Shown here: in pieces, positions 7,570-15,460 of the stretch
Position numbering within the stretch: position 1 is the stretch's first letter
Layout: every line of letters begins with the position of its first letter
Assembly: GCA_900545365.1 (NCBI GenBank)
Contig: UQYL01000007.1
Span: 1 to 60,190 of the forward strand
Direction: 5' to 3'
Origin: an uncultured Dialister sp.
GTDB lineage: Bacteria; Bacillota; Negativicutes; Veillonellales; Dialisteraceae
Length of the DNA stretch: 60,190 nucleotides
The notes under the pieces: model-generated
The model's database searches: none
The model's input: the letters and a program-made list of their open reading frames with translations, nothing else
What the model was told of the DNA's origin: nothing
Translations under genes and position numbers: made by a program

Positions 7570-7982
7570 AGCACGCCTCCCAGTCCATTCTCCACGTATT
7601 CTTCCAGCGTGATGGAGACTTCCGCCGAAACCGGCCGTCCCCACTTTGACCAGTAGGTCACGCTGTGCGCCATGCTTTTTATCACCCAGAAATTTTCTCC
7701 CACGGTCTTCCCTCCGATGACGAGAGAAAATACCTTTCCTTCGTCCCTCATTCCCTGGAGCCGTTCCACCTCTGCGAGCGGATCAACGCCGAGGTCTGCC
7801 CGGAGAATCATCTTGAATGAGATTTCTTCCGTATCCGGCCCGATAAATTCCAGTACCGGCTTCTGTCCGATGAGATCATGCTTCTGCCACCGGCCCTCTG
7901 CGCTCCTGGAGAATTCGTCGAAGGTCCGCACGATGGCTCCCGACGAAAGAAAGGGAATATCATCCAGATATCCGACTATCAT
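7566..7982 (-). CDS. Phage tail protein, gpU-like
   Basis: The 138-residue protein lies between the PAAR protein and gpW. It has a gpU-like pattern: an N-terminal IVGYLDDIPF strand, a central RWQKHDLIGQKPVLEFIGPDTEEISFKM and a C-terminal SAEVSITLEEY. P2 gpU caps or completes the tail. The family call is from overall pattern and is less certain than its neighbours. Confidence 0.6.
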   Translation of the reverse strand: MIVGYLDDIPFLSSGAIVRTFDEFSRSAEGRWQKHDLIGQKPVLEFIGPDTEEISFKMILRADLGVDPLAEVERLQGMRDEGKVFSLVIGGKTVGENFWVIKSMAHSVTYWSKWGRPVSAEVSITLEEYVENGLGGVL

Positions 7983-7983
7983 T

Positions 7984-8274
7984 TCATCCTCCTATAAATA
8001 CGTTCCCGCTGCCTTCCGCCACGCTCCCGCCGCAGCTCACCGGGTCACCGACGCGTCCGGCTGCCAGTCCGTCGATGAAGACCGTCCCGCTGCCAGACGC
8101 GATCTGTCCGCTGTGCGCAGGGTGTACATCGCATCCGTGAGGCGCGTAGCTGTCGGACACGCGGCCCGCTCCTCTTCCGTTGATAAAAACATCGTCGCTT
8201 GCGGATATGAGCGCCGTCGGGGGGCAGGCGTCGTGTCCTGTGTCGCTGTCTCCCAGCCTTGTTGCCGCTGCCAT
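7984..8274 (-). CDS. PAAR-domain spike-tip protein
   Basis: The 96-residue protein is glycine-rich and repeats the pattern VFINGRGAGRVSD / VFIDGLAAGRVGD, typical of PAAR proteins. Conserved His and Cys (GHDAC, HGCDVHPAH, VSCGG) probably bind a metal at the tip. It would sharpen the gpV spike that pierces the outer membrane, which fits a diderm host. Confidence 0.85.
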   Translation of the reverse strand: MAAATRLGDSDTGHDACPPTALISASDDVFINGRGAGRVSDSYAPHGCDVHPAHSGQIASGSGTVFIDGLAAGRVGDPVSCGGSVAEGSGNVFIGG

Positions 8275-8283
8275 GGTACCTCC

Positions 8284-8688
8284 TCAGTTGATGTCGATGC
8301 GCGGCGCGGTGATCTTGACTGCCAACGCTCCGTGTATCTCTATGGTCCCGTCGCTGTATCGGATGCGGCTCCCGTCTGGAAAGGTGATGCTCCGCACGGC
8401 CGGATCAGACTCCGGCGGCGGATTTTCCGTGCTGTAGAAAGCGCCCAGAATAAATCCCGTATTGATCCCTTTCCCCGACGGATTGGGAAGAAACGCGCAC
8501 AGCACCTGTGTGTCCACTTCCGGCACCCAGTATCCCATCGTGGAAAGGCTGCCGATCTGCAGCACCGGAAGCTCCGCGCTCACGAGTCCCTCTTTGTCTG
8601 GAAATGTGACCCGCGCCGTGCAATTCGTCCCGTTCACCGAGGACACGCGCCCCACGCGGAGCATGTTTTTCAGCTGGTTAGTATCCAA
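8284..8688 (-). CDS. Baseplate spike protein V
   Basis: The 134-residue protein matches the gpV/gp45 spike family: an N-terminal OB-like fold (MLRVGRVSSVNGTNCTARV) and a beta-helix-like end (SITFPDGSRIRYSDGTIEI). It forms the trimeric spike under the tail tube. The start is a TTG with GGAGG seven bases upstream. The first in-frame ATG is at codon 9. Confidence 0.85.
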   Translation of the reverse strand: MDTNQLKNMLRVGRVSSVNGTNCTARVTFPDKEGLVSAELPVLQIGSLSTMGYWVPEVDTQVLCAFLPNPSGKGINTGFILGAFYSTENPPPESDPAVRSITFPDGSRIRYSDGTIEIHGALAVKITAPRIDIN

Positions 8689-9730
8689 CGAGGCACCTCC
8701 TGATATCTATGCTTGTCGAGTATCCGCCGCCTATGTCGTGGCTGGCTTTTTCGATGATGTAATTCCCGTCGAACGCGCCGAAGCCGATCACCTGCATGGT
8801 GACCGAGGCGAGCAGTGCAAAATTCCCCATCATATCAAAAGAGCCGGTCACTTCGTCCCGGTTCTTTTCTCTGAGCTTCTTTTTCGCGAGCCGTTCCGCT
8901 TCGGCGATTGAGTCCGCCTGCTCTTTCACCTGCAGCGTCTTCCCTTTCGTTTTGTTCGGGTCTGTGAATGTCGCCTCGACGGTCTCTTTCGTGTCCGCCT
9001 TCTGATACTGCACGTGACAGGCTCGGTACACATCACGTACGCGGGATCTAAAGCGCCAGCCCGTAATGTCCGTGAGATACAGCACGCCCTCTTCCGGTGT
9101 GTAGGCCGTGCCCGGCTTCACGACGGCGATCTGCGGTTTCGCACTCTCATACTTCGATTCGTCGAAGATGATGATCTGCTCTTCGCAAATTTTGAGGGCC
9201 ATGCCCTGATCCTCACAGAGCTGAAGCAGGAAAGAGAGGTCAGATTGTTCTGTCTGCTCCGCCCGGTCGATCACCGGATTTTCTTCCGCGTCATATGCGA
9301 GCGTCATGCCCGCGCTTCCTGCGATATCCTGCGCAATGACTTTTAGTTCTGCGTCTTCCCAGCTTCTTGTCTTTTCCACGCCGCGGAGCTCGTTGTTTTC
9401 CGGCACGGATACGGCCTTGATGGAGACCTCCGACGGCGCTCCGGATGCTTCGATCTCATCGATGGCAAATGTTCCCAGCAGCAGGCTTTTTTCTTCCTCA
9501 CCGAGAATTCCCCACGATGAAGACAGGAGCGATACGGAAAGTGTGGCTCCCTTTTCCGGCAGCCATTCCGCCCGCCACAGTCCCGCCCGGTCTTCCAGCG
9601 TGATGGAGAGGTCATCTGCTTCTCCTGAAAGATTATCTGTATACGAAAGCGTTTTCAGATACGGCGTGATGTCCGCGGAAATGTCTTTGTTGTCGTAAAG
9701 AATCTGCGCGCGGATCTGTCGGGGCGTCAT
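8678..9730 (-). CDS. Tail hub protein D (late control protein D family)
   Basis: The 350-residue protein resembles P2 gpD, the hub that joins tail tube and spike. Visible signatures are the N-terminal LSYTDNLSGEADDLSITLEDR and the C-terminal MTMQVIGFG-like/NYIIEKASHDIGGGYSTSIDIRR region. The ATG at 9730 has GGAGG six bases upstream. An upstream GTG (9742) is possible but lies too close to that SD. It overlaps gpX by four bases. Confidence 0.88.
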   Translation of the reverse strand: MTPRQIRAQILYDNKDISADITPYLKTLSYTDNLSGEADDLSITLEDRAGLWRAEWLPEKGATLSVSLLSSSWGILGEEEKSLLLGTFAIDEIEASGAPSEVSIKAVSVPENNELRGVEKTRSWEDAELKVIAQDIAGSAGMTLAYDAEENPVIDRAEQTEQSDLSFLLQLCEDQGMALKICEEQIIIFDESKYESAKPQIAVVKPGTAYTPEEGVLYLTDITGWRFRSRVRDVYRACHVQYQKADTKETVEATFTDPNKTKGKTLQVKEQADSIAEAERLAKKKLREKNRDEVTGSFDMMGNFALLASVTMQVIGFGAFDGNYIIEKASHDIGGGYSTSIDIRRCLVGY

Positions 9731-9933
9731 GCCCGCCTCCACGGCGGCAGCCTGTTCGTCTTCGGCGGCGTGTAGTCCGGGATGGTCAGTACGACTCCGG
9801 ATGGAAATACGGCGATGTCTTTTTTATCCTGATTGGCTTCAAGGAGCGCATTCATCGCCGCTTCCGTCCCGAACAGCTTGTACGCGATGCCATCCCACAT
9901 GTCTCCCTGTACGGTCGTATATGTCTTACTCAT
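9727..9933 (-). CDS. Tail protein X (LysM-like)
   Basis: The 68-residue protein has the gpX pattern: YTTVQGDMWDGIAYKLFGTE, then a segment ending VVLTIPDY. It has a LysM-like fold and lies between tape measure and hub genes, as in P2 and other myophages. The start at 9933 has AGGAGG-like bases upstream. Confidence 0.85.
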   Translation of the reverse strand: MSKTYTTVQGDMWDGIAYKLFGTEAAMNALLEANQDKKDIAVFPSGVVLTIPDYTPPKTNRLPPWRRA

Positions 9934-12085
9934 AGGAAAGCCTCCTTCCATCGTTTGCGATATCCGCGAGCATGCGCCGGAGCTGCTGCACCGTGACCGT
10001 CATGGCCTGCTGCACCACCGCCGCGTCGGCATTGCCCTGAATGGTCACCTGCGGGCGGAAATCCACGGTCACAGCCCCGCCGGACGATGCGGAGCGCGGC
10101 GCGGTAATGCCCCGGCGGAGCACGTCCGCCCCGGGGATTGTCCCGAGCGCCTGTCCCGCTTCCGTCCAGAGTCCCACAGACCGGCGGCTCGGCGTGAGCG
10201 GAATGGCCGCTTCCGGCCCGTCCTCCGCGAAGGTCGTGAGAAAAGCGCCCTTCCTGTAGATGCCGCCAGCCGCATTGGAGGCAACACCCGCGCCGCCGGA
10301 GACGAAATTCACCGCCGTATCGATGGGATGCGAGACGAATTCTTTCAAAGCAGTCCATTTTTCGATCACCCATTCATAGAGGGATAGGAAGGTAGACTTG
10401 ACGCCCGCTCCGAAATCAGAGAGCGCTCTCTCCGGATCGTTCCACAACGTGACGAAAAAGTTTTTCACGGTGTCCCAATTGTTATAGAGCCAGATGCCGG
10501 CCGTCACGAGTCCCGCAATGCCCACGATGAGCAGCCCGATTGGATTGGCGCTCAACGCTGCATTCCAAACCCACTGCGCCGCTGCCCACGTGCGTGTCGC
10601 TGCAGCAGCCAGTTTGGAAGCCGCCAGAGCCGCGTAGGTTTTCAGAGTTCCGGATGTCATCAGACTGTTATACAACATGCGTACGGCATTGAATTCTTCC
10701 TGCACAATTTTCCACGTACGGACAGCAATTGTGACTCCACCTACAATCCCGATAAAAGTGGCAATTCCCTTTATCGCTCCAGGCGAGCTCATTGCAACAT
10801 TTCCTATAGCGCTTGCCAGAGTCCCAACTGCTTCTGCCGCAGGCGTTATGAGCGGAAGCAACCCTTGCCCAATGGCAATTTCCGCTGCATCAAGCCGATT
10901 ATTCATGAGCTGGATGGAATTGGCTGTGGTCTTCGATCTCGTATCAAATTCCTGCTCCATGCTTCCCGTATACTGCGCGGCGTCTGCCACCTTATCGAAA
11001 TTTGCCCGCAGGCCGTCCAGATTCGACAAGAGCGGTGCGATGGCACCAAGGGATTCTTTCCCGAAGATATTCTGCAGCGTGGACGCCTGCGACGCTGCAT
11101 CCAGCTGAGATATGCTCTGGAGCACATCCAGGATGGCCCCCTTCGCGTCAGTCTGCATGCGCTGCGCCAGCTCCACCGTGTCGATGCCAAGCGCCGCAAA
11201 GGCCTCCTGCTGCGTCTTCGTTGCACTTTCTCCGGAAGCCATGGCGAGGATGAGATTCTTGATGCCCGTGGCCGCTACATCGGAATTAATGCCCGCGCCT
11301 ACGAGGCTTGCGCCAAGTGCGGCGATTTCCCCGGAAGCCACGCCGCCCACTTCGCCGAGCGGTCCCACGCGGGTGATGACGTCGGAAATCTGCGGTGCGG
11401 AGGCAGCGGTGGTATTGCCCAGATAGTTGATCTTGTCCGCGAGCGCCACCACGTCCGACTGGCCCATCTTGAAGGCGGTGCGCCACTGGGCCATCATCGT
11501 CCCCGCCTGATCCGCCGTGATGTCAAAGGCGACGCCCATCTTGGCGGCCTCCTCCGCGAAGGATACGAGCTCCTCCCGGGCGATTCCGGACTGGCCGCCC
11601 GCCGCGACGATCTGTCCGAGGCCGTCCGCCGTCATGGGGATGTTCTTCGACAGCTCGAGGATGTCCCGGCTCATCTGCTGGAACTGCTGCGGCGTGTCGA
11701 AGTCCACCACCTTGCGTACGTCCGCCATGGTGGATTCAAACTGGATAGCGGCCTGCACGGGTTTTGCGAATATGTTTCCGAATGCTTGTACGTTGTAGTA
11801 CATAATATTCCAATCTGCGAAAGCAGAGCGGAACATGTCCATGGAGGCATTCTTCCATGCGAGCAGGCTTTTTTCGTTTTTCCGCATCACCGCTGTGTCA
11901 AATGTCTTCTTATTGATGATTCCGTCTCCGAAAGATTTCTGCAGCTGTCTGGTTTCCTCTCCCAGTTTGTCCATGTACTGCCGCAGTTCGTCCACCTCTT
12001 TGCTCGCCTTGGAAAAGCTCGCTGCAAAAGAAGAATTCATTGCCGCAGACAGAACGAACCCGAAGGTAAATTCCTTGCTTGGCAT
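9926..12085 (-). CDS. Tail tape measure protein
   Basis: The 719-residue protein has the TP901-type tape measure domain (about 75-340: FESTMADVRKVVDF, NTTAASAPQISDVITRVG), followed by hydrophobic helices (about 405-530) and a C-terminal region with TFAEDGPEAAIPLT, common at tape measure ends. It sets tail length and is ejected with the DNA. AAGGAGG precedes the ATG. In P2-like phages it directly follows the gpE/E' pair; here 2.9 kb of extra genes separate them. Confidence 0.92.
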   Translation of the reverse strand: MPSKEFTFGFVLSAAMNSSFAASFSKASKEVDELRQYMDKLGEETRQLQKSFGDGIINKKTFDTAVMRKNEKSLLAWKNASMDMFRSAFADWNIMYYNVQAFGNIFAKPVQAAIQFESTMADVRKVVDFDTPQQFQQMSRDILELSKNIPMTADGLGQIVAAGGQSGIAREELVSFAEEAAKMGVAFDITADQAGTMMAQWRTAFKMGQSDVVALADKINYLGNTTAASAPQISDVITRVGPLGEVGGVASGEIAALGASLVGAGINSDVAATGIKNLILAMASGESATKTQQEAFAALGIDTVELAQRMQTDAKGAILDVLQSISQLDAASQASTLQNIFGKESLGAIAPLLSNLDGLRANFDKVADAAQYTGSMEQEFDTRSKTTANSIQLMNNRLDAAEIAIGQGLLPLITPAAEAVGTLASAIGNVAMSSPGAIKGIATFIGIVGGVTIAVRTWKIVQEEFNAVRMLYNSLMTSGTLKTYAALAASKLAAAATRTWAAAQWVWNAALSANPIGLLIVGIAGLVTAGIWLYNNWDTVKNFFVTLWNDPERALSDFGAGVKSTFLSLYEWVIEKWTALKEFVSHPIDTAVNFVSGGAGVASNAAGGIYRKGAFLTTFAEDGPEAAIPLTPSRRSVGLWTEAGQALGTIPGADVLRRGITAPRSASSGGAVTVDFRPQVTIQGNADAAVVQQAMTVTVQQLRRMLADIANDGRRLSYE

Positions 12086-12094
12086 GCGACCTCC

Positions 12095-12123
12095 TTACAA
12101 ATAATCCAAATTCCTGATATAAT
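12095..12123 (+). promoter_or_regulatory. Rightward sigma70-type promoter
   Basis: TTACAA at 12095-12100 and TATAAT at 12118-12123 are separated by exactly 17 bases. It drives the small membrane-protein gene at 12148. Confidence 0.75.
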
Positions 12124-12147
12124 AAAATTAAGAAAGGATGATCCCTT

Positions 12148-12354
12148 ATGTGGCTTCTTGTTATTCTTGGCGCTTTGGCTTTATACAGCGTATTAGTTGT
12201 TTTTATTACTAATTATTACCCCGTTCTCTTTTTCCCATTAATTTTTCTTCCCGCAGCGATTGTTCTTCTTATGGAAATGTCGCACAATACATGGAAAACC
12301 AATCTCGGACTTCTCACCATCGGCCTTATCGGCTGTCTGTGTAGTACCATCTAA
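12148..12354 (+). CDS. Small hydrophobic membrane protein (moron)
   Basis: A 68-residue product with two or three hydrophobic helices covering most of its length, starting at an ATG behind GAAAGGATG. It is read against the late operon, has its own promoter (12095-12123) and its own terminator (12367-12390), and is more A+T-rich than the tail genes. These features define a moron, a gene expressed from the lysogen independently of the phage programme. Small membrane morons often block superinfection, but no family is recognised here. Confidence 0.65.
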   Translation: MWLLVILGALALYSVLVVFITNYYPVLFFPLIFLPAAIVLLMEMSHNTWKTNLGLLTIGLIGCLCSTI

Positions 12355-12366
12355 CCTATCCTCTTC

Positions 12367-12392
12367 AGCGTCCTTCGGGACGCTTTTATATT
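12367..12392 (+). terminator. Intrinsic terminator after the membrane moron
   Basis: The stem AGCGTCC (12367-12373) and GGACGCT (12378-12384) closes on a TTCG tetraloop and is followed by a T-rich tract. Confidence 0.85.
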
Positions 12393-12398
12393 GTCCAC

Positions 12399-12436
12399 GT
12401 AAAAACCGCCTGCTTCCGCAAGCGGTTTCGTTTTTT
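12399..12436. terminator. Bidirectional terminator at the end of the Rha gene
   Basis: The stem AAACCGC (12403-12409) and GCGGTTT (12422-12428) has A and T tracts on both sides. A near copy lies at 23,949-23,985 and a partial copy at 14,805-14,830, so this is a repeated element of the prophage. Confidence 0.75.
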
Positions 12437-12437
12437 A

Positions 12438-13397
12438 CTACGGCTGCGCAATCAGCCGATTCCTACTGATTTGTTGATATCTGCCTGAAGCAGGTCCATG
12501 TTCTTTTTCGTCACTTCCCTGCCCTGCTGAATCAACATATGCGCGATATGGACGGCTCCATCGAGGCTCCATCCGTTGGCGCTGTTGATATTCAGCATAT
12601 CTTCCGGGTCGGTTCTCCCCCGCGGGCGGCGTCCACAGGCCGAGGCGCATCATCTCCTCCACGATGTACTCCGCCACGATGCGCCGCTTCTCCCAGTCCT
12701 TGACATAGCCGATGGTGGAGCGGAGCGTGTAGAGCTGGAGGATCTTCGTGCGGATGTCCAGCGCCTCGCCCCTTGCCGCGGAGAAATACGCCTCCAGCGT
12801 CTGCCGGATCGATGCCAGACAGCCAAACAGGCGGGCCAGCTCATAGACGGTCTCCTTCATGTAAACCGCCATGGAGGACGCCCGGCTGTCACAGATGCGG
12901 TTTTCCCGTTTGAACTGCCCGAGCATTTTCCCCTGCAGAAGAAAATAGGGCAGGCCGTACTGTTTCACCCGGCGGAGCAGCTCTTCGTGGACCACATGCA
13001 GCAGTTTTTCCAGCTGCATGGAAGTCATCACCGGCACGCCCCGCAAGGTATACCGCCAGTCCGGATTCTCCGGCAGAGCCGGCGCGGATTGTTCCCGCAG
13101 GGCTTTCTCCATGGCGTTGAATGCCTCGATGTACTTGATCTTCCATTCAAGGGCCTTCTTCCCGGTAAATCCCATCACGAGAAGGGAAAATCCGTCCCGG
13201 TTCATGAGATATTCTGGAAGCGTCCGGCCTCGATAAGTGTACGATGTTTTGCAGAAAAATTTATTGGCGGAATTTTCCGCCGATAAAATTCCACGGATGT
13301 TTTCCAGTACATCTTTATGCAATTTTCCGAAAACCTGCGCCACCTGCCGCGAGGAGGTGACCACCTGATTTTTCCTGATTTCTACCAGCTCATTCAT
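12438..13397 (-). pseudogene. Rha-family phage regulator, 3' end apparently frameshifted
   Basis: The N-terminal 100 residues match the Rha (pRha) domain (VTSSRQVAQVFGKLHKDVLENIR, and NRDGFSLLVMGFTGKKALEWK), found in antirepressor-like prophage proteins. The middle is helical. After about residue 262 the frame turns into an Arg/Pro/Gln-rich tail. Removing one base from the G5 run at 12617-12621 restores a far more natural tail (NGWSLDGAVHIAHMLIQQG), ending at 12452. The gene is therefore probably damaged or slipped at that run. The ATG at 13397 has AAAGGA upstream. The encoded regulator would act on the lysis-lysogeny decision. Confidence 0.7.
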
Positions 13398-13467
13398 GGT
13401 GTGTTCCTTTCGTTGAATGAGACACACCTCCATGATAGAATATTTCATGGAGACGCAATCTCCGGTC

Positions 13468-13516
13468 AAAATAGGGTAATTGCTTTCATTTCCAGTGGCG
13501 GCAATTATCCTATTTT
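13468..13516. terminator. Strong inverted repeat between the RHH and Rha genes
   Basis: AAAATAGGGTAATTGC (13468-13483) pairs with GCAATTATCCTATTTT (13501-13516) with one wobble. It overlaps the stop codon of the RHH gene and probably ends its transcript. A second inverted repeat (CTCCATGA with TCATGGAG, about 13,428-13,452) lies beside it and may be an operator of the Rha gene. Confidence 0.6.
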
Positions 13517-13686
13517 TCTTTTGACTCTTCGGCCAGCTTTCGTATGCCTCGACTTATCGCCTCAGTCTTTGTTACCTTATTTTTCTCACAATATGTTTCC
13601 AGCGCCTCAGCATCCTCGTCATTCAATCGAATGCTCAACTTATTTCTTCTTGGATTATCCGTTGGCCTTCCGAGTTTTGCAGACAT
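13510..13686 (-). CDS. Ribbon-helix-helix DNA-binding protein
   Basis: The 58-residue protein has a basic arm (GRPTDNPRRNKLSIRLNDED) in the RHH beta-strand position and two helices (AEALETYCEKN, KTEAISRGIRKLAEE). This is the fold of CopG/Arc-type repressors, which bind as dimers to inverted repeats. AAAGGAGGTG precedes the ATG. A perfect 13-base inverted repeat brackets the promoter immediately upstream, so autorepression is likely. No toxin partner is obvious; the two membrane-protein genes upstream are the nearest neighbours. Confidence 0.8.
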   Translation of the reverse strand: MSAKLGRPTDNPRRNKLSIRLNDEDAEALETYCEKNKVTKTEAISRGIRKLAEESKEK

Positions 13687-13698
13687 CGCTCTCACCTC

Positions 13699-13750
13699 CT
13701 TTATTTTGTCTTGCAAAAGTAGTATATCACTTATGCCAGACAAAATAAAG
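13699..13750 (-). promoter_or_regulatory. Promoter-operator of the RHH gene
   Basis: CTTTATTTTGTCT (13699-13711) and AGACAAAATAAAG (13738-13750) form a perfect 13-base inverted repeat spaced by 26 bases. A leftward TATACT -10 box lies between the arms. The geometry suits binding by RHH dimers at both sides of the promoter. Confidence 0.7.
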
Positions 13751-13786
13751 AGAAAAATTTCCGCCGCCCGCATCCCGCCAATACAA

Positions 13787-13815
13787 AAGCGCCCACACCC
13801 GTGAGCGCTTCTTTT
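13787..13815. terminator. Terminator after the leftward membrane-protein pair
   Basis: AAGCGC (13787-13792) pairs with GCGCTT (13805-13810) with A/T tracts on either side, between the stop of the 13,826-14,197 gene and the RHH operator. Confidence 0.6.
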
Positions 13816-13825
13816 ATTTTGATTT

Positions 13826-14197
13826 TCAATACGCATAGGCACGCTTTTCTGATACATCCAAACAGACGCCGCGATACATGCCGACTTCGGAGTCATCGTT
13901 CCCGCAGTCTTCGGATTTGATTTCCGCTGTCTCCTCCGCCAGCCTCGCGCAGAACACCGCGAGTATGCCGGGGAACATGTAGACCATAAACCACAGGATA
14001 CGGAGCCGCTCCATCCATTTGATTTCCTTTTCAAGCAGCAGGAACATCAGCGGCAGCACGATGAAATGCAGCAACGGAAGGCCGAGCGCCAACCATATCC
14101 TTTTATCCAACACCCCGCACTGGTTCATTCTGAAAACCACGGATACGACCAGCCCCGCATATGCGGACAGGAGCAATACACCTACCAGCCACGCCAT
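13826..14197 (-). CDS. Membrane protein, second of a moron pair
   Basis: The 123-residue protein has three hydrophobic segments and a hydrophilic, acidic C-terminal tail of about 45 residues. The ATG at 14197 follows GAGGAG and lies two bases after the stop of the preceding gene, so the two are coupled. A longer start at 14248 would overlap the upstream gene and lacks an SD. No family is recognised. Its place in the extra island between gpE/E' and tape measure suggests a lysogenic role such as superinfection exclusion (inference). Confidence 0.6.
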   Translation of the reverse strand: MAWLVGVLLLSAYAGLVVSVVFRMNQCGVLDKRIWLALGLPLLHFIVLPLMFLLLEKEIKWMERLRILWFMVYMFPGILAVFCARLAEETAEIKSEDCGNDDSEVGMYRGVCLDVSEKRAYAY

Positions 14198-14198
14198 A

Positions 14199-14696
14199 TC
14201 ACTCACTCTCCTCTTCAGAATCCGTCTTCTTTTTTCTGACAGGGACAAACCAGCTCGTCCCCCATTCTACAACATAGGCAAAAATCAGGAGTCCACCCAT
14301 CCAGAAGACAAACGCGTCGCTCTCCCACAGGTAAATGATACTTGTCGGCTTCACCAGCGCAATCATATGCCCCACTTCCGTAGGAATAATGCGTATGGCT
14401 CCGAAAAGCCCTCCCAGCGCGATAAATCCCATAAAAGCTATGCCCACAATGATAAGCAGACTGAACAGTTTTCGTATCGCATTCATCGCCTTCAGGCTTA
14501 CCGCATATAGAAGCTGTCCAATGGCAAATACGGTAAGCGTGCTGAAGAAAGTCTCATTGTTTTCTGCGCTTTTCCACAAAATGAGGATGGACAGCGCCGC
14601 CGCCAAACTTCTGAAAACCAGAATGCGTGCGGCGGAAAACATTCCATACTGCGGATTCAAAACAAAACTTTCTTCTTCGCGTTTTTCCTTACTCAC
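14199..14696 (-). CDS. Multi-pass membrane protein, first of a moron pair
   Basis: The 165-residue protein has a charged N-terminus, about four hydrophobic helices and a charged C-terminus (KKKTDSEEESE). It starts at GTG with AGGAG ten bases upstream, and has its own promoter (14722-14750). It is unlike any structural protein and its position breaks the usual tail gene order. I cannot name a family. Confidence 0.6.
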   Translation of the reverse strand: MSKEKREEESFVLNPQYGMFSAARILVFRSLAAALSILILWKSAENNETFFSTLTVFAIGQLLYAVSLKAMNAIRKLFSLLIIVGIAFMGFIALGGLFGAIRIIPTEVGHMIALVKPTSIIYLWESDAFVFWMGGLLIFAYVVEWGTSWFVPVRKKKTDSEEESE

Positions 14697-14721
14697 TCAG
14701 TAGCATCTCCTGTTTGTCTTT

Positions 14722-14750
14722 ATTATAAATGCGGTAAATCGGCCCCGCAA
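14722..14750 (-). promoter_or_regulatory. Leftward promoter of the membrane-protein pair
   Basis: On the minus strand TTGCGG (14750-14745) and TATAAT (14727-14722) are 17 bases apart, about 25 bases before the GTG start. Confidence 0.65.
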
Positions 14751-14999
14751 TCGTTATACTGAAATAGTATAGCATCATTTTTCCCGGAATTCATTTGTGC
14801 CTTCCATGTAAAAACCGCCTGTGCGCGGCAGGCCTCAGAGTAATATGCCAGCCATACAAATTGTCCTCTCCTCATCCTCCATTCTCTCATCCTTCCCGGT
14901 TTCTTTTCCCGTTTTTTTATCGCACATGCCGAACGGGTGGTATAATGAATATAGCTCTTTTATGGCGTCCTTCGGGGCGCTCTTTTTTTGTACTGTAAA
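14751..14999. other. Non-coding gap with a rightward promoter-terminator pair
   Basis: No gene is seen. A rightward TATAAT (14940-14945) is followed about 20 bases later by a hairpin GCGTCC-TTCG-GGGCGC and a T tract (about 14,963-14,989). The same terminator type ends the moron at 12,148. A partial copy of the 12,399 terminator lies at 14,805-14,830. This may be the scar of a lost moron or a very short RNA. Confidence 0.5.
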
Positions 15000-15448
15000 T
15001 CAGGGCCTGTCTTTCTGTATTTCTGACAGGATGTCCGCGTAGTCGAATAACTGCGCGAATGGCAGAGATAAATAAAAGCTGACTGGCGTCGCGGTGGTCA
15101 TGGCCATCTGGATCGCCAGTTTTTTCAGCTGCCGGAGTCCGTCTGCCCGGCGTGCCTGTCTGTCCAGGACGCCTATGCGAGTAAAAAACGGACGACCGGG
15201 GCGATGATGTTCTTGAAGTCTTCCGCGGGCAGGGCGAGGATGTCGTCTACGGGGCATCCCGCCATGCGTGCGGCCACTGCCGCCTGATACCGCATGGAAG
15301 CGGCGATGAATGGCGTATTGTCCCCCATGGCGCGGGCTTCGCTCTCCGCGGCGACGAGATCAGCGCCGGTAATGGCGTCGAAATCGAGCGCGAGCTCGGA
15401 GACTTCCGCCCCTTTGAGGGTCATGGGCTTTGTGAGATGGATGATCAT
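15000..15448 (-). CDS. Tail assembly chaperone E+E', -1 frameshift product
   Basis: A programmed -1 shift at the slippery heptamer T TTT TTA (15182-15188) would join 89 codons of gpE to a further 60 codons in the -1 frame, giving a product of 149 residues that ends at 15000. The extension (TRIGVLDRQARRADGL... SEIQKDRP) has no SD or start of its own, so frameshifting is the best explanation for this open frame. A frameshifted chaperone pair before the tape measure is conserved in tailed phages, including P2 E/E'. Confidence 0.8.
15173..15448 (-). CDS. Tail assembly chaperone E
   Basis: The 91-residue protein fits the gpE family: LTKPMTLKGAEVSELALDFDAITGADLVAAE at the start and a helical second half containing MAGCPVDDILALPAEDF. 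It binds the tape measure during tail assembly. It follows the tube gene after 12 bases with GGAGG upstream. It ends in VVRFLLA, where the codons CGT TTT TTA form the frameshift site. Confidence 0.88.
   Translation of the reverse strand: MIIHLTKPMTLKGAEVSELALDFDAITGADLVAAESEARAMGDNTPFIAASMRYQAAVAARMAGCPVDDILALPAEDFKNIIAPVVRFLLA
15182..15188 (-). other. -1 ribosomal frameshift site (T TTT TTA)
   Basis: Read on the minus strand the heptamer is T TTT TTA in the zero frame of gpE, three codons before its stop. Its X XXY YYZ form is a standard -1 slippery site and the -1 frame stays open for 60 more codons. Confidence 0.82.
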
Positions 15449-15460
15449 GCGCGCCTCCTT

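Noticed and set aside
13510..14696. Classical toxin-antitoxin pair with the RHH protein
   Set aside because: The neighbouring genes encode membrane proteins with separate promoter and terminator, so a direct toxin partner is not supported.
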